Below are positions 1 to 5,280 of a stretch of 6,473 nt of DNA, piece after piece (within the stretch, counting starts at the first letter, position 1; each line of letters starts with the position of its first letter). The notes under the pieces are model-generated. The model did not search any database. It was not told the DNA's origin and saw nothing but the letters and a program-made list of their open reading frames with translations. The DNA is taken from positions 12,296 through 18,768 of the forward strand of contig JACDEP010000023.1 of assembly GCA_013816325.1 (NCBI GenBank), read 5' to 3'. The stretch is from Methylotenera sp. Lineage in GTDB: Bacteria > Pseudomonadota > Gammaproteobacteria > Burkholderiales > Methylophilaceae. The position numbers and the translations under genes are program-made.

Positions 1-1
1 A

Positions 2-211
2 AGTTGGACTGCTGGGGTGAACTGGTACCTAAATACCAACGCCAAGATTGTTTTGAACTACGAACAAACATCGTTTGATGGTGGCGCCGGCACAGGCCTG
101 GCTTACAACCCTGGTACCGGTGCCAGTAACGGCTTTAATGCTACTACCAATCGCGTGAAAGACCGTCCGGATGAACGCGCGTTATTTGCCCGTTTCCAAG
201 TTGGTTTTTAA
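2..211 (+). CDS. Phosphate-selective porin O/P-type outer-membrane anion porin, C-terminal fragment
   Basis: This is the last 69 codons or so of a gene that enters from the left edge, so the start is not visible. The reading frame is open from base 2 to a TAA at 209-211. The fragment alternates aromatic and polar residues as in outer-membrane beta-strands (GVNWYLN, then KIVLNYEQTSF), carries a Gly/Asn/Thr-rich loop, and ends in a strand closing with LFARFQVGF. A C-terminal Phe is the usual signal for insertion by the BAM complex. The pair of strands 'GVNWYLN..KIVLNYEQT.F' and the final 'DRPDERALFARFQ' match the end of OprO/OprP porins, trimeric anion-selective channels. Family members are named for phosphate or polyphosphate. 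Lying 64 bp upstream of sbp with no terminator between, this one may serve sulfate uptake, which is inference. No Met or Cys occurs in the visible part. Confidence 0.82.
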   Translation, partial: SWTAGVNWYLNTNAKIVLNYEQTSFDGGAGTGLAYNPGTGASNGFNATTNRVKDRPDERALFARFQVGF

Positions 212-227
212 TTAGCAAAAGCAGGCA

Positions 228-258
228 TTGTTATTTGAATGACTGCGACTTTTAAAAT
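228..258 (+). promoter_or_regulatory. Weak candidate sigma-70 promoter upstream of sbp
   Basis: In the 64-bp gap between the porin and sbp, TTGTTA (228-233) is followed after 17 bp by TTTAAA (251-256), or after 19 bp by TAAAAT (253-258). Matches to consensus are partial, and transcription start would lie very close to the sbp ribosome-binding site. The gap has no terminator hairpin, so read-through from the porin gene is an alternative source of sbp transcript. I see no recognisable CysB operator, whose consensus is loose in any case. Confidence 0.22.
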
Positions 259-275
259 GTATTTCAAGGATAAAA

Positions 276-1286
276 ATGAAAAAATCTCTTTTAGCCATAA
301 CGCTGTTAGCCAGCGTATTTAGTGTAACGGCACCTATTGCTGCTTCTGCTAAAGAAGTGACCTTACTCAACGTTTCTTATGACCCTACACGTGAACTTTA
401 CCAGGATTTTAATGCAGCTTTCAGTCAATACTGGTTAACCAAAACTGGCGATAAAGTCACTATTAAAGCCTCACATGGTGGTTCCGGCAAACAAGCACGT
501 TCTATTATTGATGGCCTAGACGCAGACGTTGCAACACTGGCTTTAGCATACGATGTTGACCAGCTTTCCGAGAAAGGTAAATTAATCCCGAAAGATTGGC
601 AAAAACGTTTGCCACATAATAGTTCACCTTACACTTCAACAATCGTATTGTTGGTCCGCAAAGGCAACCCAAAAGGTATTAAAGATTGGGATGACTTGGT
701 GAAACCTGGCGTTTCGGTGATTACACCAAATCCTAAAACTTCTGGTGGTGCTCGCTGGAACTACTTAGCAGCATGGGCATTTGCACAGAAAAAATATGGT
801 GGTGATGAAGCAAAGACTAAAGAATTTATTGGTAAATTGCTGAAAAACGTGCCAGTTTTAGACAGTGGTGCACGTGGTGCTACCACCACCTTCGTTGAAC
901 GCGGTATCGGCGATGTATTGCTGGCTTGGGAAAATGAAGCTTTCTTGGCGCAAAAAGAATTAGGCGTTGGTAAATTTGAAATCATCGTGCCTTCACTTTC
1001 TATCTTAGCTGAACCACCCGTGACTGTAGTGGACAAGTTCGCTAAGAAACATGGTACCGAGCAAGTGGCAAAAGCTTACTTGGACTATCTCTATACCGAA
1101 GAAGGTCAGGAGATTGCAGCCAAAAATTATTACCGTCCAACCTTAGAATCTGTCGCTAAAAAGTATGAGAATCAATTCCCTAAAGTCAATTTAGTGAAAA
1201 TCGATGAAGAATTTGGTGGATGGCAAAAAACGCAGAAAACGCATTTCGCTGACGGCGGGACTTTTGACCAAATTTATCAGAAATAA
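276..1286 (+). CDS. sbp: Sulfate ABC transporter periplasmic sulfate-binding protein
   Basis: This is the periplasmic receptor that binds sulfate and delivers it to the CysTW permease. The 336-residue length is normal for the Sbp/CysP family. Residues 1-25 form a Sec signal peptide: a MKKS basic start, a hydrophobic core, and a likely cleavage after Ala25 (AASA before KEV). Family motifs follow in order: SYDPTRELY (34-42), SHGGSGKQA (66-74), PKTSGGARW (153-161) and GDVLLAWENEA (212-222). In known structures these segments hydrogen-bond the dehydrated sulfate with Ser/Gly/Ala backbone and a Trp side chain. The ATG is set by AAGGA at 266-270, five bases upstream. The mature protein has no Met and no Cys, so the precursor's only sulfur atom is the initiator Met. 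Its permease and ATPase genes lie 2.2 kb downstream, separated by three other genes and a terminator. Thiosulfate binding is also possible; the SYDPTRELY-type motifs do not distinguish the two. Confidence 0.97.
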   Translation: MKKSLLAITLLASVFSVTAPIAASAKEVTLLNVSYDPTRELYQDFNAAFSQYWLTKTGDKVTIKASHGGSGKQARSIIDGLDADVATLALAYDVDQLSEKGKLIPKDWQKRLPHNSSPYTSTIVLLVRKGNPKGIKDWDDLVKPGVSVITPNPKTSGGARWNYLAAWAFAQKKYGGDEAKTKEFIGKLLKNVPVLDSGARGATTTFVERGIGDVLLAWENEAFLAQKELGVGKFEIIVPSLSILAEPPVTVVDKFAKKHGTEQVAKAYLDYLYTEEGQEIAAKNYYRPTLESVAKKYENQFPKVNLVKIDEEFGGWQKTQKTHFADGGTFDQIYQK

Positions 1287-1317
1287 TAACTAGCTTGAAT
1301 AACATCGGGTAATACAT

Positions 1318-1346
1318 CGCAGGACCAGACAAAATTTGGTCCTGCG
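1318..1346 (+). other. Perfect 10-bp inverted repeat / RNA stem-loop between sbp and the DUF2325 gene
   Basis: CGCAGGACCA at 1318-1327 pairs exactly with TGGTCCTGCG at 1337-1346 around a 9-base AT-rich loop. A further G-U and A-U pair inside would extend the stem to 12 bp with a 5-base loop. The right arm is followed by TGAACAGGAGG, not by a T run, so it does not look like a standard intrinsic terminator. It lies 31 bp after the sbp stop and 5 bases before the next Shine-Dalgarno. It could protect the 3' end of the sbp mRNA from exonucleases, attenuate the downstream genes, act as a processing site, or be a DNA operator. Which of these applies cannot be told from sequence alone. Confidence 0.75.
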
Positions 1347-1351
1347 TGAAC

Positions 1352-1357
1352 AGGAGG
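1352..1357 (+). promoter_or_regulatory. Strong Shine-Dalgarno that fixes the start of the DUF2325 gene
   Basis: AGGAGG ends 8 bases before the ATG at 1366. The frame is open further upstream to a TTG at 1336, but that codon lies inside the right half of the hairpin and has no Shine-Dalgarno, so the 10-residue longer form is rejected. Confidence 0.85.
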
Positions 1358-1365
1358 CTCTTATC

Positions 1366-1725
1366 ATGAGTTCAGCAGATTTAAGTATTTCAAAGCATTC
1401 CGCTTTGATTGTAGGTGGCGACCAAATAAACGGTATAAAAGAAGTGTTGGTCAATTACGGTATCGACCATATCAACCACTGGCCTGGCCGTAAGGTTGGG
1501 TATGGTAATAAGGTCATCCCGTACAACACTAAGTTTATTGTGTTAATCACCAACTGGATCAGTCATTCCATTACGCATAAGGTGAAGAAAAACGCCATGA
1601 AGCGCGGTATCAAAGTGATCTATACGCCCAATGGTTCTGCCGCTTTGCGCAACCGATTACAAAGTATTGAGTCCAATACTGCATCAGAGGCTGATTGTCA
1701 AAACCTTTTCATCCATTACCACTAA
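1366..1725 (+). CDS. Small DUF2325 family protein, function unknown
   Basis: The protein has 119 residues and is predicted to be cytoplasmic, with no signal peptide or membrane segment. It begins its conserved core with a hydrophobic strand and Gly pair, ALIVGGDQ (13-20). A helix-strand region with HWPGRK (38-43) follows, then a strand and the NWISH box (63-67), a Lys-rich helix (72-80), and a final strand leading to YTPNGS (86-91). This alternating strand/helix pattern with an ISH motif is how DUF2325 proteins look; the fold is Rossmann-like, and no biochemical role is established that I know of. The last 20 residues are poorly conserved and contain the only Cys (Cys111). Met78 is the only internal Met. 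The gene ends 20 bp before the peroxiredoxin ATG, so the two are very likely co-transcribed. That pairing hints at a redox or stress role, which is inference. The family call is from motif memory and was not confirmed by a profile search. Confidence 0.83.
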   Translation: MSSADLSISKHSALIVGGDQINGIKEVLVNYGIDHINHWPGRKVGYGNKVIPYNTKFIVLITNWISHSITHKVKKNAMKRGIKVIYTPNGSAALRNRLQSIESNTASEADCQNLFIHYH

Positions 1726-1733
1726 GCGTATTT

Positions 1734-1740
1734 AAGGAAG
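1734..1740 (+). promoter_or_regulatory. Shine-Dalgarno that fixes the peroxiredoxin start
   Basis: AAGGAAG sits 5 bases before the ATG at 1746. The frame is open up to an ATG at 1695 inside the DUF2325 gene, but that start would add 17 residues not seen in the family and overlap the upstream coding region by 31 bp. The 1746 start is preferred. Confidence 0.75.
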
Positions 1741-1745
1741 TTATT

Positions 1746-2426
1746 ATGACCAATTCGATAGATGTCAATGCGGACTTTCCTCGTATCCCGAGGATCAACG
1801 AACCTGCACCTGACTTTGAAGCTAACTCTACACAAGGTCCCATCAAGCTTTCCAGTTATACGGGCAAAAAATGGGTAGTGCTATTTGCGCATCCTGCCGA
1901 TTTCACTCCGGTCTGCACCACTGAATTTATCGGCTTTGCCAAGTATGCAAAAGATTTCGAAAAACTCAATGTCCAGTTGCTAGGAGTTTCAGAAGACAGT
2001 AACTTTAGCCACTTAGCATGGATTGACAATATCAAACAAAATTTTGATGTGAGCATTCCCTTCCCGGTAATTGATGACAGGGCTGGCCAGGTTGCAGCTA
2101 AGTTTGGTTTGATTCACCCGAATGAATCACAAACCGCAACGGTACGTGCTTTATTCATTATTGATGACCAAGGCCTGATTCGTGCGTTTATCTATTACCC
2201 ATTGACTACAGGTCGTTCAGTAGAAGAAGTATTGCGCGTGGTTGAAGCTTTGCAAGTTGCCGATAAACACAAGGTGGCAACGCCAGAAGGCTGGAAAAAA
2301 GGTGATAAAGTCATCGTGCCTGCACCGGCAACCCAAGCAGCTGCAGAAATTCGCCATACAGAAGGTTATGACACGGTTGATTGGTATTTCAGTAAAAAAT
2401 CCTTACCAGTTGATGCTGTTGACTAA
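1746..2426 (+). CDS. 1-Cys peroxiredoxin, Prx6 type
   Basis: This is a thiol peroxidase that reduces hydrogen peroxide, organic hydroperoxides or peroxynitrite, probably in the cytoplasm since there is no signal peptide. The thioredoxin-fold AhpC/TSA domain spans about residues 16-155. The active site HPADFTPVCTTE (49-60) holds Pro50, Thr54 and the peroxidatic Cys57. The conserved Arg lies in TVRALFIID, and the Prx6-type extension with HKVATPEGWKKGD continues to a C-terminal dimer arm. At 226 residues the length is typical of Prx6. Cys57 is the only cysteine, so there is no resolving Cys and an external thiol must regenerate the enzyme. The initiator is the only Met: positions that are often Met in relatives (HMKWI, YDMIHPN) are Leu here (HLAWI, FGLIHPN). 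The gene is the last of the sbp-side unit, since a strong terminator follows. The context suggests oxidative-stress defence during sulfur limitation, when cellular thiols fall; this is inference. Confidence 0.95.
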   Translation: MTNSIDVNADFPRIPRINEPAPDFEANSTQGPIKLSSYTGKKWVVLFAHPADFTPVCTTEFIGFAKYAKDFEKLNVQLLGVSEDSNFSHLAWIDNIKQNFDVSIPFPVIDDRAGQVAAKFGLIHPNESQTATVRALFIIDDQGLIRAFIYYPLTTGRSVEEVLRVVEALQVADKHKVATPEGWKKGDKVIVPAPATQAAAEIRHTEGYDTVDWYFSKKSLPVDAVD

Positions 2427-2455
2427 ATAAAGTATTTAAAAAAGCATCTATTTAT

Positions 2456-2487
2456 TCCGGCGTCCTACAAAGCGCCGGATTTTTTTT
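2456..2487 (+). terminator. Intrinsic (Rho-independent) terminator after the peroxiredoxin gene
   Basis: TCCGGCG (2456-2462) pairs perfectly with CGCCGGA (2473-2479) around a 10-base loop, and eight T residues follow directly at 2480-2487. It starts 30 bp after the peroxiredoxin stop. It closes the transcription unit coming from sbp and implies that the EAL gene and cysTWA need their own promoters. Confidence 0.93.
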
Positions 2488-2503
2488 GCTAATTTAAGGA
2501 TAC

Positions 2504-2531
2504 TTGCATTCAATACTAGCTGTCTTATAGA
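2504..2531 (+). promoter_or_regulatory. Weak candidate promoter for the EAL gene
   Basis: TTGCAT (2504-2509) and TATAGA (2526-2531) are separated by 16 bp and lie just after the terminator, where a new promoter is expected. The -35 box matches consensus at only three positions and the -10 at four. Transcription would begin about 10 bases before the GTG start, leaving almost no leader. Confidence 0.25.
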
Positions 2532-2548
2532 AGCTAAACGCTACATAA

Positions 2549-3345
2549 GTGTTAGCCATAGCAAGGGGTTTACCAATCACATCAATTAAGCATTTAGGTG
2601 TAAGGCTTAATAGTGCATTCCAGCCGATTTATGATAGTGAAGCGGGTGACTTATATGGCCATGAAGCACTATTAAGGCCATCACTTGGAGGAGAACTCGA
2701 CAGCACACCGGAATTCGCTTTCAGCTACGCTGGGCAAGCTGGGAAATTGGTGCCGTTTGACCGAGTGAGCCGTACATTGCATGTGCTTAACTTCCGCCAG
2801 GTCTATGCAGAAAATGGCCTTTTGTTCCTCAATGTGCATCCGAAATTACTCATTACAGTAAATGCGCACGGTAAAGTATTCGAGCGTATCTTGCATGAGA
2901 ACTCCGTACCTACTAAGCGGGTGGTAATTGAGATTCCTGAAAGATTAATTGAACAGGACAAACAATTGCTGGCAGCAATTGATAACTACCGTGACCGCGG
3001 TTATCACGTAGCAATAGATGATTTCGGCAAGAAGAATTCTAATCTGGATCGGTTATGGAAATTATCTCCGGATTATGTGAAGCTGGATTTAAGTATTATC
3101 CAAGAAGCAGAGCACAATATAAGGTTACGCAAGGCTTTACCAAATTTGATCAACTCATACGTGATCTTGGAGCGAAACCCATCATTGAAGGTATCGAAAC
3201 TCAGAATCAACTGGATATTGCTGTGCAAGCAGGTGGCACTTTACTGCAAGGCTACTTTCTGGGGAAACCCGTCACTGCAAAAGAATTGCAACCATCCACT
3301 CTCTTTAAAACCTTGGCTAAATCCAGCGTTCGCAAAGTAGCTTAA
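2549..3345 (+). pseudogene. Small stand-alone EAL-domain c-di-GMP phosphodiesterase-type protein, broken by a frameshift
   Basis: EAL domains hydrolyse cyclic di-GMP to pGpG. Here the domain fills nearly the whole protein, with no sensor or GGDEF part. Frame one (from GTG 2549) shows FQPIYDSE, the signature Glu39-Ala-Leu (GHEALLR), Asn95 (FLNVHP), Glu128 (VIEIPE), Asp157-Asp158 (AIDDFG) and Lys178 (YVKLD), so the early catalytic and metal-binding residues are present. After about residue 200 this frame turns into unrelated sequence and stops at 3340. The missing end (DQLIRDLGAKPIIEGIET, then LLQGYFLGKP, with the conserved Glu and Gln) is in the next frame, from about 3148 to a TAA at 3343-3345. 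A single lost base near 3131-3152 explains it: for example, ATCCAA reduced to ATCAA would restore LPNLIQLIRDLG. The composite would be about 266 residues. The start is uncertain: the GTG directly follows an in-frame TAA and has no good Shine-Dalgarno. Sequencing error or true recent inactivation are both possible. Confidence 0.85.
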
Positions 3346-3485
3346 TAGCCATTCAATAGCTTATTTTCTTATATAAATATAGGAATATATTATTTTTAAA
3401 TTATAACTGGCTCTGCTAAATTACGCGCTATCGAACGATGCGTTCTTAATTTAAGAGGCAACGTTAGCTTTTAGAAATCGAAAAT
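3346..3485 (+). promoter_or_regulatory. AT-rich intergenic region, probable control region of cysTWA
   Basis: This 140-bp gap precedes the transporter operon and must hold its promoter if cysTWA is transcribed separately from the sbp unit. Bases about 3350-3405 are strikingly AT-rich, with TATATAAATATA and ATATATTATTTTTAAA runs resembling an UP element or a bent region. TATAAC at 3402-3407 matches five of six positions of a -10 box, but its -35 region is poor, as is common for activator-dependent promoters. An imperfect dyad at 3426-3442 (CGCTATCG, AA, CGATGCG, with one bulged T) lies downstream of that -10 and could be an operator. AAGAGG at 3453-3458 is too far from the cysT start to serve it. 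No terminator was seen after the EAL gene, so some read-through is possible. Control by a CysB-like regulator is inferred from pathway, not from a recognised site. Confidence 0.4.
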
Positions 3486-4316
3486 ATGGCAAAACGTAAA
3501 AACGTCCTTCCCGGCTTTAGTTTATCCTTAGGTTATACCCTAGTCTATCTGAGCTTGATTGTACTCATCCCTTTAGCAGCAGCGTTCATAAAAACTACAG
3601 AATTAAGCTGGCATGAGTTCTGGGCCGTGGTCACCGCCCCTAGGGTAGTTGCCTCTTATAAATTAACCTTTGGCGCATCTTTGATCGCGGCGCTTATCAA
3701 TGCTGTATTTGGTTTACTGACTGCTTGGGTATTGGTGCGATATTCCTTCCCTGGCAAAAAAATTATTGATGCTTTGGTTGACTTGCCTTTTGCTTTGCCC
3801 ACCGCAGTGGCCGGCATCGCGCTGACTGCGGTTTATTCAGCGAATGGTTGGATCGGTAGCATCATAGAACCTCTCGGGATTAAAGTTGCGTTTACGCCAT
3901 TAGGTGTCATTGTCGCCCTCACATGTATCGGCCTGCCGTTTGTGGTACGTACGGTACAACCTGTATTAGAAGATTTAGAAGCAGAAACTGAAGAAGCTGC
4001 TGCAAGCCTAGGGGCGAATCGATTTCAGTCATTCACCAAAATTATATTGCCGGCAATCTGGCCAGCCTTATTGACCGGTTTTGCTTTAGCCTTTGCTCGG
4101 GCAATTGGTGAATATGGTTCTGTCATTTTTATCGCAGGTAATATGCCTATGGTGTCTGAAATTACACCACTCATCATTATCACTAAGCTTGAACAATATG
4201 ACTATGCGGGCGCTACTGCAGTCGCTGTGGTAATGCTAGGTATCTCTTTTGCCTTGTTACTGCTAATTAATGCACTGCAGTGGTGGACGAATCACCGTTT
4301 AACGGCTTCCCGTTAA
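3486..4316 (+). CDS. cysT: Sulfate/thiosulfate ABC transporter permease CysT (CysU)
   Basis: This is one of the two inner-membrane permease subunits that form the sulfate channel together with CysW. Its 276 residues are typical of the family. About six hydrophobic segments are visible, at roughly 12-35, 60-82, 98-118, 136-160, 192-214 and 243-265. The cytoplasmic EAA loop at 169-189 (EEAAASLGA, then KIILP) contacts the CysA ATPase. LPGFSLSLGYTLVYLSLIVLIP at the N-terminus and ARAIGEYGSVIFIAGNMP near 204-221 are characteristic of CysT. ATG 3486 is the first start in frame after a TAG at 3465-3467 and gives the normal family N-terminus, but no convincing Shine-Dalgarno precedes it, so translation initiation may be weak or may depend on an A-rich leader. 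It is the first gene of cysTWA; cysW follows after 37 bp. It has three internal Met and one Cys, which is low for a membrane protein. Confidence 0.96.
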   Translation: MAKRKNVLPGFSLSLGYTLVYLSLIVLIPLAAAFIKTTELSWHEFWAVVTAPRVVASYKLTFGASLIAALINAVFGLLTAWVLVRYSFPGKKIIDALVDLPFALPTAVAGIALTAVYSANGWIGSIIEPLGIKVAFTPLGVIVALTCIGLPFVVRTVQPVLEDLEAETEEAAASLGANRFQSFTKIILPAIWPALLTGFALAFARAIGEYGSVIFIAGNMPMVSEITPLIIITKLEQYDYAGATAVAVVMLGISFALLLLINALQWWTNHRLTASR

Positions 4317-4353
4317 CTTATAAAAATATAAATACTAACTGGAATCTAAACAC

Positions 4354-5280
4354 ATGCCTCAAGCATTCATCACACCAACTAGCCAGTACATACGGTATAA
4401 CACTAAGGTAGCGCGTAGTCGCGCAACCTCCGAGCCGCTTTGGATTCGCTGGTTACTTATTACTATTGCGTTGGTTTTTTTAAGTTTGTTCTTATTTGTA
4501 CCACTGGCTGCGGTCTTTACTGAAGGCCTACGCAAAGGCTTTGCCACTTATATTAGCGCAATAGTAGAGCCTGATGCACTCTCCGCTATCAAGCTGACCC
4601 TGATTGCGGCCGCTATTGCAGTACCACTTAACTTGGTCTTTGGCTTAGCAGCAGCCTGGGCCATTGCCAAGTTCGAGTTTAAAGGCAAAAGTATATTGAT
4701 AACCTTAATTGACTTGCCTTTTGCAGTTTCACCGGTCATTGCGGGGTTGATCTATGTATTGATATTTGGCTTACAAGGCTGGTTTGGCGAATGGCTGTCT
4801 AACCATGATTTAAAGGTCGTATTTGCCATTCCCGGGATTGTGCTCGCTACTATTTTCGTTACCTTTCCATTTATTGCGCGCGAACTCATTCCACTTATGC
4901 AGGCGCAAGGTAAAGAAGAGGAAGAAGCAGGTTTAGTCTTAGGCGCATCTGGCTGGCAGATTTTTTGGCGCATTACTATTCCTAATATTAAATGGGGTTT
5001 GTTATACGGCGTGATTTTGACCAACGCACGTGCTATGGGGGAATTCGGAGCGGTATCAGTGGTGTCAGGCCATATACGCGGCCTTACTAATACCATGCCG
5101 CTACACGTTGAAATCCTCTATAACGAATATAACTATGCCGCAGCTTTTGCCGTCGCTTCCTTACTTGCCTTTTTAGCGCTGATTACGCTGGTGCTCAAAT
5201 CCTATGTGGAATGGCAAACGGCCAAAAATGCCTTAAGAAATGAAGTGCACAAACTAATTATTAGAAGGGAATCAATATGA
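4354..5280 (+). CDS. cysW: Sulfate/thiosulfate ABC transporter permease CysW
   Basis: This is the second inner-membrane permease subunit, partner of CysT. At 308 residues it is slightly longer than the Escherichia coli protein, mostly through a polar N-terminal tail of about 28 residues before the first membrane segment (32-55). Further hydrophobic stretches lie at about 80-103, 116-139, 157-177, 213-224 and 262-283. The EAA loop is at 189-210 (EEEAGLVLGASG, then ITIP). Hallmarks of CysW rather than CysT are LIDLPFAVSPVIAGL (118-132), PFIARELIP, and ARAMGEFGAVSVVSG (225-239). The Shine-Dalgarno is weak (GGA at 4341-4343, about 10 bases before ATG), so it may depend partly on translation from cysT. 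The stop codon overlaps the cysA start in an ATGA junction. It has three internal Met and no Cys. Confidence 0.96.
   Translation: MPQAFITPTSQYIRYNTKVARSRATSEPLWIRWLLITIALVFLSLFLFVPLAAVFTEGLRKGFATYISAIVEPDALSAIKLTLIAAAIAVPLNLVFGLAAAWAIAKFEFKGKSILITLIDLPFAVSPVIAGLIYVLIFGLQGWFGEWLSNHDLKVVFAIPGIVLATIFVTFPFIARELIPLMQAQGKEEEEAGLVLGASGWQIFWRITIPNIKWGLLYGVILTNARAMGEFGAVSVVSGHIRGLTNTMPLHVEILYNEYNYAAAFAVASLLAFLALITLVLKSYVEWQTAKNALRNEVHKLIIRRESI
5263..5280 (+). promoter_or_regulatory. Shine-Dalgarno and ATGA stop/start overlap coupling cysW to cysA
   Basis: AGAAGGGA at 5263-5270 precedes the cysA ATG (5277) by 6 bases. The cysW stop TGA (5278-5280) overlaps that ATG. This arrangement indicates translational coupling and keeps permease and ATPase production in step. 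Confidence 0.8.

Noticed and set aside
761..1036. 91-codon open frame on the minus strand inside sbp
   Set aside because: It lies wholly opposite a well-supported gene, has no recognisable domain or ribosome-binding site, and is explained by codon composition of sbp.
1336..1365. TTG start for a longer DUF2325 protein
   Set aside because: The TTG lies inside the hairpin, has no Shine-Dalgarno, and the added residues translate the ribosome-binding site of the ATG at 1366.
1695..1745. ATG 1695 as the peroxiredoxin start
   Set aside because: It overlaps the end of the DUF2325 gene, adds residues outside the family alignment, and a proper ribosome-binding site precedes ATG 1746.
1856..2056. 66-codon minus-strand frame and the plus-strand 2242-2430 frame over the peroxiredoxin gene
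   Set aside because: Both overlap the conserved peroxiredoxin reading frame and show no family features; they are shadow frames.
3055..3345. A separate 96-codon gene starting at ATG 3055
   Set aside because: Its first 31 residues are out-of-frame EAL coding sequence and unlike any domain; only the part after about 3148 is real, and it is the C-terminus of the EAL domain.
4359..5096. Three minus-strand open frames inside cysW
   Set aside because: They lie opposite a conserved permease and encode low-complexity, unrecognisable peptides; shadows of the real gene.
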